DNA of 64,000 nucleotides from Deltaproteobacteria bacterium (GCA_020848905.1 JADLHG010000019.1:1-64000); one strand, 5' to 3'. Shown: positions 46,313 through 55,361, numbered from the stretch's first letter. Numbers and translations are program-made. The notes: generated by a model not told the origin, from the sequence alone.

Positions 46313-46415
46313 TGCACGCGGCCGGCAGTGCCATATGGCCATAGCGCAGCGGCTATCACGCAAACATTGCGCGATTAACGGCGCCGCAGGTCACCGTATG
46401 CTCGTAGGAAAACGC

Positions 46416-46443
46416 TTGACCTACGTGTTACGCCGTGTATCAT
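46416..46443 (+). promoter_or_regulatory. promoter of the metalloprotease gene
   Basis: TTGACC and TATCAT are 16 bases apart; predicted start near 46450, about 30 bases before the ATG. The same -35/-10 style recurs at 50449 and 51568. Confidence 0.6.
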
Positions 46444-46479
46444 GAGTTTGTCGTTATTCTTGCCTTGGGGAGAATCCAG

Positions 46480-48336
46480 ATGAAGCTAACCTATCCCCCC
46501 CCCTCGGGATTTTCGCGTGTTTACGCGGCCCGTCGTGCGGTAAGGGCTACGCTCCCTGGCGTGTCCCTGCTCCTGCTGGCGCTTTCCGGCTGCGGTGACG
46601 CGCCTCTCGCCATTAGCAGCAAGAAGGCCGCCACCTGGCATCTCACCACCTGTACGCCCACGGACGGCATCCCCTTCAGGCTGACCCACCGCGAGTTCGA
46701 GACGCGGCATCCGTACCAGGGCAACGGCGGCTGGTACCAGAATAACCAGGTCGCGCGCACGGACATCCTGGTGAGCCCGGCCGTCGCCACAATGACCTTC
46801 GGCATGCCGGTGCTGAACTACATCGAGGTTCTTTGGGACAATCTGACCTTGGAGCATGCGACGGGCCCGGGCTATTCGGAGTTCACCGGATATTTCGGGC
46901 CGTGGGGACTCGGCCCCTACGCGCCCCTCCGTTCGCAGAGCGGCGCCACGGGCCGCTATCGCTTGATCTTCACTACCGATACGAGCGTCAGTGGTTTCCA
47001 GGGGTGGACCCTCGAGAACGTGACCGCTACCTGCGTACAGGACGTGCAGCAGCCCCGCGCCGTGGAGGTCCTGGCCAACGAGCCCTATCAGGGCGTGCTC
47101 ATCGGACCGACCGACGCCATCTACGTGAAGTTCTGGCAACGAGCAGACTCGGCTTACTACGTGCACGTCCTGCGCACCACGCCCACGGATTTGACGCGCG
47201 GCTTCGCGCCGGAGGTGTACATCGACCCGGTTCAGGAGGCCGACGCGGGCCACGCGCTGCTGGGCACCCACACCCCATTCACAGACTGCCCCATCGAGGA
47301 GCGACCCGGCGGTTGTGATGTGATGCGCCGCGTCGACCCCTCGGGCTACGACCGGTGGGTCTACGTGACGATCCGGTCCTCCCCGAACGCCTTCCCGGCG
47401 GGCGGCGCGGGCCACTTCCGGCTGCGCATTAACCGCCAGACGACCACCAATCCCCCGCTGCCTGCCAGCGGCGCCATCCGCGTGGCCGTGCCACCGACGA
47501 ACTTCACCGACGTCAACAACGCCTGCAACCAGATGCGAGTGAAGAACGTGCGGAGGAGCCTCCTCGCGGCCGCGCAGGCCTACTACGGCTTCACGAACGG
47601 CACGTCGCTCATCCCGCGCTTCTACCTGCACTGGAACGTCCAGGACGTGGGCGCCTTCAGCACCGCCCACAAGGACTCGCTCGTCGTGGACAACCCAGGG
47701 GGCGCGGTCTTACCGGCGAACGCCGAGGGCTACTGCCGGGTGCTTGGACACCGGGCCAACCGGACAGCCATCGCCGAATCGAATTTCGGCTGCAACGGGC
47801 AGTACTACAACGGGCAATATCTCTACGACGACGCGACGAAGAAGCAGCTTCAACACGCCGGCACCGTCATGGCCCACGAATGGGGTCATTGCCTCTTGTG
47901 GTTGCAGGACGAGTTCCGATCGAGCGATGGGTCACCCACCTGCGGCCACTCCCTCATGCACAGCGCCGTCTTCGTGTCGAACGACCACAACGACTACCTG
48001 GCCGTCGCGTGCACGAGCTACAACTGGGGCTATAGCTCGGCGGGTGACTGGAACGGTGGCAGCGAGCGCAACTGGGACCACCCCCGGCAGTTGTTCTGGG
48101 GCGAGCACCTCGTCTCCTCCTGGTCGCGACTGCTGAACGATGCGAACCTTGAGCTCTACTTTGGGCTCGATGCGCCGGCCTCGCCCGCCCGCTACTGGCC
48201 AGCCCATCTCAGCGGCATACCCCGCGCCGGAGGGTACCCCTTCAACCGCCACGTAGAACTCTATGAGTGCACGAATCAGGAGATGAGTAGCTGCAGCCCC
48301 TCCCAGTGGCCCGATGACACGACCATGGGACAGTGA
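46480..48336 (+). CDS. CLCA-like zinc metalloprotease lipoprotein
   Basis: Lipoprotein of 618 residues (signal LLLLALSGCGD, Cys about 40). Residues about 50-200 form a beta-rich domain. The catalytic region has HEWGHCLLWLQDE at His466-Glu467-His470 followed by Asp477-Glu478, which resembles the H-E-x-x-H-x-x-x-G-x-x-D-E motif of the CLCA metalloproteases, except that Trp replaces the Gly. Met493 in CGHSLMHSA, 15 residues after the DE, could be a Met-turn. Surrounding residues (FRSSDGSPTCGHSLM, WGYSSAGDWNGG) are Cys/His-rich. GGGGAG is eight bases before the ATG; the longer frame lacks support. It starts the surface-protein block and is followed after 16 bases by the first paralog. Substrate unknown; extracellular proteolysis is the likely job. 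Confidence 0.8.
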   Translation: MKLTYPPPSGFSRVYAARRAVRATLPGVSLLLLALSGCGDAPLAISSKKAATWHLTTCTPTDGIPFRLTHREFETRHPYQGNGGWYQNNQVARTDILVSPAVATMTFGMPVLNYIEVLWDNLTLEHATGPGYSEFTGYFGPWGLGPYAPLRSQSGATGRYRLIFTTDTSVSGFQGWTLENVTATCVQDVQQPRAVEVLANEPYQGVLIGPTDAIYVKFWQRADSAYYVHVLRTTPTDLTRGFAPEVYIDPVQEADAGHALLGTHTPFTDCPIEERPGGCDVMRRVDPSGYDRWVYVTIRSSPNAFPAGGAGHFRLRINRQTTTNPPLPASGAIRVAVPPTNFTDVNNACNQMRVKNVRRSLLAAAQAYYGFTNGTSLIPRFYLHWNVQDVGAFSTAHKDSLVVDNPGGAVLPANAEGYCRVLGHRANRTAIAESNFGCNGQYYNGQYLYDDATKKQLQHAGTVMAHEWGHCLLWLQDEFRSSDGSPTCGHSLMHSAVFVSNDHNDYLAVACTSYNWGYSSAGDWNGGSERNWDHPRQLFWGEHLVSSWSRLLNDANLELYFGLDAPASPARYWPAHLSGIPRAGGYPFNRHVELYECTNQEMSSCSPSQWPDDTTMGQ

Positions 48337-48352
48337 GCGGGAGATCGACGCC

Positions 48353-49321
48353 ATGAACGACTCGGCCAACGCGACCCCGTCAAGGAGAACGACCGTGCTG
48401 CGAGCCTACGGTGCTGCCCTGTTTCTGATCGCCACGACCGGATTGGTGCAGCACGCCCACGCGACGACGCCTATCCCGGCGGATGTGGTTGGACTCGGCA
48501 TCATGAGCCCGTCGCCGGGGGCCTCCGGGCTAGAACCCGACACTCAGGTTCTCCTGACGGTGGGAGCGTTCCGCAACCGCCAACGCGTCACGCAGGCCGC
48601 GGCCGACCTCGGCGCGTCGCTCGAGCTCTGGGACATCACCTCCGGCACGAAGCTCGGCCACGTGCTCGGTGCCGCGACGCTGTCCCACGACTCGGGCTGG
48701 TGGGTCATCGCTCTGAAGCCCTCCGCGCCGCTGCAGGTCAGTCACGAGTACGGCGTTCGGCTGGCCACCCACCCGAAGTACAGCACAGCCGCGAGCGATG
48801 GCACGCTGACCCATTTCTACGTGGGCTCGCGTCCCCGTGTGGCCGAGGTCATCCTCAAACGCGGCGCCGTTCGACGGCCGCCGACCTACCTGCCTCAGGT
48901 TCAGGCGACCCTGAGCGTGCGCTTCTCCGAGCCGATGCGCAGCACGGCGGTGCGGACTGCCATGAGCATCACGAACACGCTAACCGGGACGCGGCTGACC
49001 CTCGTACCGTCGAACGAAGGGGCAGACCCCTCGCCGCGCTTCACGGTCGTGCTCGGCGCCTCGGTCGGCTGGGATACGGGCCAAGATCACCGCCTTCGTG
49101 TCGAGGCCTCCGCAACCTCGGCGAAGGGCGCGGGTCTCGACGGCAAAGCGCAGCAGCCGGCGGGTACCCCTCAGGCCTTCGAGTATGTTCTTTCAACTGG
49201 AACCCTGAAGAAGGTTCTTCCGTCCACCGGCACGGCCCTGTTTCACTGCAGCCGCTTCGGCTGGTGGACGGGCAACGCGCCCGTCGCGCGGAGCCCCGTC
49301 TGTGTCTCCGCCACACCGTGA
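48353..49321 (+). CDS. surface protein of the WW-Cys paralog family (copy 1)
   Basis: Exported protein of 322 residues with a type I-like signal peptide (LFLIATTGLVQHAHATTP). Blocks shared with the three following genes: LELWDITSGTKLGHVLG, HEYGVRLATHPKY, LTHFYVGSRPRVAEVILK, and an Ig-like SVRFSEPMR block that recalls SbsA/Big-type domains with 'FSEPM'. It ends with CSRFGWWTGNAPVARSPVC, i.e. C-x4-WW-x11-C. GGGAG lies before the ATG. The start lies 16 bases after the metalloprotease stop; the two are likely co-transcribed. Function unknown; the Ig-like block suggests adhesion or wall-association. Confidence 0.75.
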   Translation: MNDSANATPSRRTTVLRAYGAALFLIATTGLVQHAHATTPIPADVVGLGIMSPSPGASGLEPDTQVLLTVGAFRNRQRVTQAAADLGASLELWDITSGTKLGHVLGAATLSHDSGWWVIALKPSAPLQVSHEYGVRLATHPKYSTAASDGTLTHFYVGSRPRVAEVILKRGAVRRPPTYLPQVQATLSVRFSEPMRSTAVRTAMSITNTLTGTRLTLVPSNEGADPSPRFTVVLGASVGWDTGQDHRLRVEASATSAKGAGLDGKAQQPAGTPQAFEYVLSTGTLKKVLPSTGTALFHCSRFGWWTGNAPVARSPVCVSATP

Positions 49322-49330
49322 GCGAGCCAG

Positions 49331-50311
49331 ATGATCCACCGAGCGGCTCCATCGTTCCGAGCAGCAAGCGCCCTAATCTTCACAGCCGCCAGTGCCTTAG
49401 TGAGCTGCAGCAGCCCTGAGGTCCCAGTGCCACCCGAGCCCACGAAGGCCTGGCTCAGCGTCGAAAGACCGGGATTTGCAGCCTCCGCCGTAACACCGGA
49501 TACCGACATCCTAGTAAGCTTCAGCTTCTACAAGAGGGTCGACCCGCGCGCCCGAATGCTGGTCGCCGACCTCCTGCGCTACCTCGAGCTCTGGGACCTG
49601 ACGACCCGCGCCAAGCTTGCGCTGACGGCGGAGCTCGTCTGGTACGACGAGGAGTACCGAAAAGGGGAGGTGTCGATGCGTCCGAAGGACGGTCCGTTCG
49701 CGACGGGACACGCCTACGGCCTCCGCATCGTGCCCAACCCCGAGTACTTTAGCGGGCCGGGCCAGCCTACGGAGATGATCCATTTCTACGTCGGGGCGCG
49801 CCCTCGGGTCGTAGAGGCGATGATCAACGTTGTCCCGCAATTCGGGAGTCAGAAGAGACAGGCGAACATCTTCTTTAGCGAGCCCATGGAGATCACCACG
49901 ACCCTCGGGGCGATCACGCTAGTGGACGACGTCACCGGCAAGAGTGGGCCAGGCAAGGTAGTCCCACGTGGGACCGAAATGTTCGCGGTGGAGCTCGGCC
50001 CACCTATCACGGGCGCGTGGAGCCCCGAGCATCCGCACACGCTGCGGGTAGCCTCCACGGCAACCTCTGCCAGTGGCCGTCGCCTCGACGGGACCTACCG
50101 CGGCGAAGGCGAGCCGCCCTCGGACTTCGTGCTGCGCTTCTCGAAGGCCGACGCGCACGCGATCTTCGGTGAACAACCCTGCTCCACGGTCCGGTACTAC
50201 TGCATCTCGACGGATTGGTGGACTCCCAACGGTCCGACGGTCCCCGAGACGGGCTGCGTACTAGCCAACCAGGGGCCGGGCGGCGGGAACTGCCCCACGC
50301 CGGAGCCTTGA
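49331..50311 (+). CDS. surface lipoprotein of the WW-Cys paralog family (copy 2)
   Basis: Lipoprotein of 326 residues (lipobox ALVSCSS). Blocks: FSFYKRVDPRARMLVADLLR, LELWDLTTRAKLALTAEL, HAYGLRIVPNPEYFSG, IHFYVGARPRVVEAMI, IFFSEPMEITTTLGAITLVD, TLRVASTATSASGRRLDG and the closing CISTDWWTPNGPTVPETGC (C-x4-WW-x11-C). Most similar to the next copy, including long nearly identical segments, so a recent duplication is clear. Start 9 bases after the copy 1 stop, with only a weak Shine-Dalgarno. Confidence 0.78.
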   Translation: MIHRAAPSFRAASALIFTAASALVSCSSPEVPVPPEPTKAWLSVERPGFAASAVTPDTDILVSFSFYKRVDPRARMLVADLLRYLELWDLTTRAKLALTAELVWYDEEYRKGEVSMRPKDGPFATGHAYGLRIVPNPEYFSGPGQPTEMIHFYVGARPRVVEAMINVVPQFGSQKRQANIFFSEPMEITTTLGAITLVDDVTGKSGPGKVVPRGTEMFAVELGPPITGAWSPEHPHTLRVASTATSASGRRLDGTYRGEGEPPSDFVLRFSKADAHAIFGEQPCSTVRYYCISTDWWTPNGPTVPETGCVLANQGPGGGNCPTPEP

Positions 50312-50448
50312 TGGGGCACTGCGATGCCGGCAATCGCCAGTTTCACTTGGCTGCACCCCGGAGCGCCAAAATGAAATCCGAGCCGCTACGACCCACGCGA
50401 AGCTGCCGGACCTGCCTCTCACTCTGATCGCACCCGCAGCGCTCGCCC

Positions 50449-50476
50449 TTGACGCCTCCGGCAGCCCAGCTATCGT
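50449..50476 (+). promoter_or_regulatory. promoter of paralog copy 3
   Basis: TTGACG and TATCGT are 16 bases apart. The -10 overlaps the GTG of the longest open frame, which supports the downstream GTG at 50517 as the real start. Confidence 0.5.
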
Positions 50477-50516
50477 GGAACTGTCGTTGTTTCCCTCGGG
50501 GGGGAGTCCTTCAAGC

Positions 50517-51503
50517 GTGCGCCGTGGTGGATCGGAGCGCCTAGACCGGTTGCTACTCGTCGGGGTTGTTTGCGGCGGTGTATGCGGCGTCGTTAGCTGC
50601 GGTAGCCCCGAGGTCCCAGTGCCACCCTCGCCCACGAAGGCGTGGCTCAGCATCGAGGTGCCGGGGTTTGCGGCTTCCGCCGTGCGTCCGGAGGCCGACC
50701 TCCGCGTGAGCTTCAGCTTCTACAAGAGGGTCGATCCGCGCGCCCGGCTGCTGGTTGCCGACCTGCTGCGCTATCTCGAGCTCTGGGACCTCACGACCGG
50801 GATGAAGCTCGCGCTTACAGCCGAGCTCCTCTGGTACGACGAGGAGTACCACGAGGGGGAAGTGTCGTTCCGGCCCAAAGACGGTCCGTTCGTCACGGGA
50901 CATGCCTACGGCCTCCGCATCGAGCCCAACCCGGAGTACTTCTACGGGCCGGACCAGCCTACGGAGATGACCCATTTCTACGTCGGAGCGCGACCACGGG
51001 TCGTGGAGGCGATGCTCATCCCGGTACCACCACTCGAGGATCAGAAACGGCAAGCCAACATCGTCTTTTCCGAGCCCATGGAGATCACCACGACTCTCGG
51101 AGCCATCACCCTCGTGGACGACGTCACCGGCAAGAGCGGGCCCGCCGCGGTCCGGGCGCGCGGCGGCGCGATAGCTGGAGTCGAGATCGGCCCGCCGCTC
51201 CAGGGCGCGTGGAGTCCCGAACATCCCCTCACCCTGCGGGTGGCGTCGACCGCGAGGTCCGTGACCGGCCACCGCCTCGACGGCGCCTACCGCGGCGAAG
51301 GCCAACCGCCCTCGGACTTCGTGCTGCGCTTCTCGAAGGCCGATGCACGCGCGATGTTCGGAGAGCAGCCCTGCGCCATGGTCGCCTACCTCTGCATCTC
51401 GAACAGGTGGTGGACACCGACCGGCCCCGTCCAGCCCGAGACGCGCTGCGTGCCCTCAAGCTCCTACGGCGCTAGCAATTGCGCCACGCCGGAGCCGCAG
51501 TAG
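50517..51503 (+). CDS. surface lipoprotein of the WW-Cys paralog family (copy 3)
   Basis: Lipoprotein of 328 residues (LVGVVCGGVCGVVSCGSPEV; the second VSC is the likely lipobox). Near-identical over much of its length to copy 2: SFSFYKRVDPRARLLVADLL, RYLELWDLTTGMKLALTAEL, FVTGHAYGLRIEPNPEYFYG, THFYVGARPRVVEAM, VFSEPMEITTTLGAITLVDD and CISNRWWTPTGPVQPETRC. I place the start at GTG 50517 because GGGAG lies before it and the resulting length matches copies 2 and 4. Own promoter, 205 bases after copy 2. Confidence 0.75.
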   Translation: MRRGGSERLDRLLLVGVVCGGVCGVVSCGSPEVPVPPSPTKAWLSIEVPGFAASAVRPEADLRVSFSFYKRVDPRARLLVADLLRYLELWDLTTGMKLALTAELLWYDEEYHEGEVSFRPKDGPFVTGHAYGLRIEPNPEYFYGPDQPTEMTHFYVGARPRVVEAMLIPVPPLEDQKRQANIVFSEPMEITTTLGAITLVDDVTGKSGPAAVRARGGAIAGVEIGPPLQGAWSPEHPLTLRVASTARSVTGHRLDGAYRGEGQPPSDFVLRFSKADARAMFGEQPCAMVAYLCISNRWWTPTGPVQPETRCVPSSSYGASNCATPEPQ

Positions 51504-51567
51504 GCGTGCGGCGGCGTTTGGATCGCTTTGTGACGGGCGGGATCACTCGGTCCAGGGCGATATCGCG

Positions 51568-51596
51568 TTGAACGCTCTCCCATAGCCCGCTATGGT
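51568..51596 (+). promoter_or_regulatory. promoter of paralog copy 4
   Basis: TTGAAC and TATGGT are exactly 17 bases apart. The predicted start near 51603 fits the ATG at 51667. Confidence 0.6.
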
Positions 51597-51666
51597 GAAA
51601 GAGTCTCGTCTGGCGGATCTGGGGGTCCACTCCGCCACGCTTCCTCTTCAGCTCTGGAGCCATGCG

Positions 51667-52656
51667 ATGGGTCGCACACTCAACGGCGCTCGCCCCATTC
51701 CTTTGCTCTCGCGGTCCTGGCTGCGGCAAAGCGCCCTGGCGGCCATGCTGCTTGTCGCGTGCGGCTCCGGCTGCGGGAGCGGCGGCAGCAGCAGCTCCTC
51801 GGGGAAGGCGATGGTCGGCGTGTGGGGGCCGGTCGCTGGTGCCTCGGATCAGGCACCTGAGCTCCAGCTCTTCGTGACCCTGGCCGGCGGCCTGGGCAAC
51901 GCGAGCATTCCCACCCAGGCCGCTACCGCCCTGGCCAAGCACCTCGAGCTCTGGGACCTCACCACCGGGCAGGCCGTCGCCACGAGCCTCGGCGTGGGCA
52001 CGCCGGACGGCGACAGGGGATGGACGATGCTCAAGCTCTCCCCGGCCGCGCCGCTCGTGAGGGAGCACGAGTACGGGGTCCGCCTCGCACCGCACCCGGA
52101 CTACGAGGTCTACGGGGCCGCGAACGGCGAGCTGACGCACTTCTACGTCGGCTCGCGGCTGCGGGTGCGCGAGATCATCCTCAAGTCGGGGGGCGGAGGC
52201 AGCTCGGGCAAGGCGGGCCCGGGTCAAACGACGGTGGCCATCGAGTTCACCGAGGCGGTCTCCTCGCTGTCGCTCGCGGGGGCTTTGACGCTGACCAACC
52301 TCGGGACCGGGCAGAGCATCGCGCCGGCGCTCTACCCGGGCGGCCCCGCCGTTCGCTCGACGGGCCTCATGCTCCACACCCTGCCCCTCTGGGACCCCTC
52401 GCAGCGGCTGCGACTGACCCTCGCGAGCAGCGTGGCGACCCCGGGCGGTCAGCCGCTCGACGGCTTGTATCAGCTCCCGGGTGGCACCCCTGCCCGCTTC
52501 GATCTCACCTTCGAGCGGTCCGAGCTGGACATCGTCACCCCGGGTCAAGACGGGCTTGTGATCTATCGCTGCGGCTACACCAGGAACTGGTGGGTCGGCG
52601 GCAAGCCCACGCTCCCCCGACCGAGCTGCGCGAACCCGCTCATCTCCTCGGGCTGA
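51667..52656 (+). CDS. surface lipoprotein of the WW-Cys paralog family (copy 4)
   Basis: Lipoprotein of 329 residues (AAMLLVACGSGCGSGGSS, lipobox VAC). It is the most divergent copy: LELWDLTTGQAVATSLG, HEYGVRLAPHPDYEVYG, LTHFYVGSRLRVREIILK, then VAIEFTEAVSSLSLAGAL in place of the FSEPM block, and CGYTRNWWVGGKPTLPRPSC (C-x5-WW-x11-C). GGAG lies 9-10 bases before the ATG and its own promoter is well placed. The C-terminal part is close in length to the others. It ends the tandem array. Confidence 0.75.
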   Translation: MGRTLNGARPIPLLSRSWLRQSALAAMLLVACGSGCGSGGSSSSSGKAMVGVWGPVAGASDQAPELQLFVTLAGGLGNASIPTQAATALAKHLELWDLTTGQAVATSLGVGTPDGDRGWTMLKLSPAAPLVREHEYGVRLAPHPDYEVYGAANGELTHFYVGSRLRVREIILKSGGGGSSGKAGPGQTTVAIEFTEAVSSLSLAGALTLTNLGTGQSIAPALYPGGPAVRSTGLMLHTLPLWDPSQRLRLTLASSVATPGGQPLDGLYQLPGGTPARFDLTFERSELDIVTPGQDGLVIYRCGYTRNWWVGGKPTLPRPSCANPLISSG

Positions 52657-52802
52657 CGGCGGCATCCGCCATCGAAACCTCTCGCGGAGCTGCGAGGCTC
52701 GACCACTGTGTCGAACGCCAACGCCCCTGCATGGAGCATCACGTCCGGCACTCAGAGTAGACCCTCATCGGGATTGTCATGCATTGAATATGACCATCAT
52801 AG

Positions 52803-53006
52803 TGCTACAATGGCGGTGCGAATGAACAGGTCGATCCCGCGTACGGCACGAGCGCGGACGGCGTTGGATCCCATAACGGACACGTCTCGCACATCATCGG
52901 CTGGGCAGCGTCCGGACTCTGGCCGGGAGGCGCGGACAACCTGATCGTCTGGCGCGAGCTCGCACGCGAGCTCTTCGAGCGCTGGGTGAACGGTGTCCCC
53001 GCGTAG
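52803..53006 (+). pseudogene. C-terminal remnant of a coding sequence
   Basis: In a 447-base gap (52657-53103) that otherwise shows nothing, one frame stays open for 67 codons between an upstream TAG at 52800 and its own TAG. Its product ends with VSHIIGWAASGLWPGGADNL and IVWRELARELFERWVNG, which reads like the genuine end of a protein: amphipathic helices and Trp in regular spacing. There is no usable start codon (no ATG or GTG ahead of the conserved part). I read it as a decayed gene fragment. Which family it came from I cannot say. A degraded member of the neighbouring surface genes is not supported by sequence. Confidence 0.45.
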
Positions 53007-53103
53007 CGGGTGGCACCTCGCGGCAGGGGCGGCCCTGCGCCTCGGGCATGGGCCGCGATCGAGGGTCAATAGCCGGGCAAGGGACCATAGGCGAGAAATC
53101 AAC

Positions 53104-55329
53104 ATGGCACACAAGTTCGCCCCCAACCTGCGTCGCCACGGAGCAGCGACACGTGCGCTCGTGGTGCTCGGCCTCGCGCTCCTTGGCGGCGGTTGCGATT
53201 CGAGAGACGGGTCGCCGGGTCGCGACGCCATCGCGGCCGCGGACCTCACGCCGGGCGATGGGCCGCGCGCCGACGGAAACCCCGGAGACGGGCAGCGCCC
53301 CGATGGCCGCCTGGGCGATGGGACACCGGCTGATCAGTCCATACACGATGGCCGCGTCGACGACGCGAAGGCGCCCGACGTGCGCGCCTTGGACGGCGGT
53401 CCACGCGACGCACTCTGGCGCGAGACCGTGCCTACCGACGCCCCGCCCCGCGATCTCGCGATCCCTGACGTTTCGCGCCTCGACGCTGCTTCGCCCCTCG
53501 ACGCCAGTGCGCACGACGCCGCACCACACGAGGCCGGCGTCTCCGCCGACGGCTCGCTGCCGCCGGCCCAGGGCGAGATCTGCGAGGGGAGTGGCTGGTG
53601 CTGGATGAGCCCTACTCCCCCGGCGTGGAACTACAGGTTGGTGTGGGGTCTCTCGGGCTCGGAGGTCCTCGTCGTCGCCTCCGGGGCAACGGACGCCCAA
53701 GGCCAGGAAACCCACTCCTTCCTCCGGTATGGCACGACGTGGAGCGTAGCTTACGAACGGCCAGGCTCGTACGGCGACATCTGGGGCGCCGCAGGTCACA
53801 TATTTGTCCCGGACTATGCGTCCAACGCCGTCCTTCACTACGACGGGTCCACGTTCAGCGCCGCCGCCGCCGGCACAGGCCCGAGCCGCGTATTCGGCTT
53901 TTCGCCATCGGAGGTGTATGCCCTGTGTTCGACTCCCGGATGCGCCAACGGCACGGCCGCCGTCCACCGCTTCGACGGCACGAGTTGGTTGCCCATGCCC
54001 GATACCCGTGACTGGAACCTGAGAGGGATCTGGGGGACCTCCGGAACGAACCTGTGGGTCAGTGGGGGCCCGTCTCCGTCTCCTCAGAACCCGTTCGTCC
54101 AGCCTGCGGGGCAGTTCCGACGCTTCGACGGCCAGGCCTGGCAGCTCGTCACGGTGCCTACGTCGGATCTCTTCCAATCGATTGCGGGCACCTCTCCCAC
54201 CGACATCTACGCCGATAGCGGTGTTCGTCTGTGGCACTACGATGGGGTCTCGTGGACTGTCCGTGCCAGCGCACGTCCGCCAGGCCAGCGCCTCTGGATG
54301 CTAGGTTCGTCGACGTTGCTCAGTGCGGTTCCGAGTACTCCGAGCGTCTTCGATGGAACGGGCTGGACCTATCTCGACGCACCGATGCCGTGCAGCTTCG
54401 TCTGGGGGAAGGGCACCAAAGATCTCCTCGCCGCCGGCGGGAACGTGAACCGCAGCGGGCTCTATCGGTACGACGGGACGCGGTGGACGTGGCTCCGCTC
54501 AGGGATCACGCTCGAGGATTTCCACGACGTCTGGGGCGCCAGCGCGAGCAGCGTGTACGCGGCCGGTACGAGCGGCACCCTCGCACGCTTCGACGGCAAG
54601 ACCTGGCGGCTGATCCCGTCGGGGACGACCGCGACCTTCGACCGCGTGAGGGGGAGCGGGCCGTCTTCCGCCTTCGCCTGGGGGCACGCAGGACCTGGCA
54701 GCGCCGCCCACGTGTTCTTCTCCGACAGCAGCTCGGCCCGGGCCCTGCCTTCCCCGGGGGTCCCGATCAACGACCTCTTCGCCCGGAGCCCGAACGAGGC
54801 CTACGCCGTGGGCGACGCGGGGTTCCTGGCGCGCTTCGATGGGCAGAGCTGGACGCGTATCCCGCACTACTACAGCTACGACTTCGTGAGTGTCACGGGG
54901 CTCGCGCCCCAGAAGCTCGTGCTGCTCAGTCGCAACGGTCGCATCGTGACCTTCGATGGAACATCCTGGTCGGACGTCAATCCGTACGACCGCGTGAGCG
55001 GCTTCGCGGGAACGCGCAACCCGCTGACCGCCGTGTGCAGCGACGGTGCAGCGACCCTGGCCGTGGTCGGCGACAACGGGCGGATTCTCGTCTTTGACGG
55101 GACCACGTGGAGCACGCGCTCACTCTTGCCATCCCCGTTCGGCACGGGGCCGAAGACCTGCGTGACCCTCGGCCCGAACGAGATCTGGTGGGGACCTCGG
55201 CGCTACCCGATGGACCCGGCCCCAATGCGCACCGCCACGCAGGCCCCCGTCCGCGCGATGTTCCCCTTCTCCACGGAGCTCTTCGCGGTCGGTGACGTGG
55301 GAACCATCGTTCATCGGAAACTCCCCTGA
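53104..55329 (+). CDS. lipoprotein with an FDG-W repeat beta-propeller
   Basis: Lipoprotein of 741 residues (VLGLALLGGGCDSRDG). An Asp/Gly/Pro-rich linker (residues about 30-150) is followed by about 10 repeats containing a short FDG-x-x-W core: HYDGSTFSA, RFDGTSWLPM, RFDGQAWQLV, HYDGVSWTVR, VFDGTGWTYL, RYDGTRWTWL, RFDGKTWRLI, RFDGQSWTRI, TFDGTSWSDV, VFDGTTWSTR. This spacing (about 45-60 residues) suits a beta-propeller. Such secreted propellers are frequent in myxobacteria; ligand unknown. The ATG has only a weak AGGCGAG upstream. The long Asp-rich linker may bind divalent ions, as proposed for such tails. Confidence 0.82.
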   Translation: MAHKFAPNLRRHGAATRALVVLGLALLGGGCDSRDGSPGRDAIAAADLTPGDGPRADGNPGDGQRPDGRLGDGTPADQSIHDGRVDDAKAPDVRALDGGPRDALWRETVPTDAPPRDLAIPDVSRLDAASPLDASAHDAAPHEAGVSADGSLPPAQGEICEGSGWCWMSPTPPAWNYRLVWGLSGSEVLVVASGATDAQGQETHSFLRYGTTWSVAYERPGSYGDIWGAAGHIFVPDYASNAVLHYDGSTFSAAAAGTGPSRVFGFSPSEVYALCSTPGCANGTAAVHRFDGTSWLPMPDTRDWNLRGIWGTSGTNLWVSGGPSPSPQNPFVQPAGQFRRFDGQAWQLVTVPTSDLFQSIAGTSPTDIYADSGVRLWHYDGVSWTVRASARPPGQRLWMLGSSTLLSAVPSTPSVFDGTGWTYLDAPMPCSFVWGKGTKDLLAAGGNVNRSGLYRYDGTRWTWLRSGITLEDFHDVWGASASSVYAAGTSGTLARFDGKTWRLIPSGTTATFDRVRGSGPSSAFAWGHAGPGSAAHVFFSDSSSARALPSPGVPINDLFARSPNEAYAVGDAGFLARFDGQSWTRIPHYYSYDFVSVTGLAPQKLVLLSRNGRIVTFDGTSWSDVNPYDRVSGFAGTRNPLTAVCSDGAATLAVVGDNGRILVFDGTTWSTRSLLPSPFGTGPKTCVTLGPNEIWWGPRRYPMDPAPMRTATQAPVRAMFPFSTELFAVGDVGTIVHRKLP

Positions 55330-55361
55330 GGGCGGGGCGCGAACCCGCTCGTCTCCACGCC

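Noticed and set aside
50475-50516. GTG at 50475 as the start of paralog copy 3
   Set aside because: It overlaps the -10 hexamer; GTG 50517 has a Shine-Dalgarno and matches paralog lengths.
52708-52944. Short open frame in the gap after copy 4
   Set aside because: It overlaps the better-supported remnant in another frame and has no conserved-looking content.
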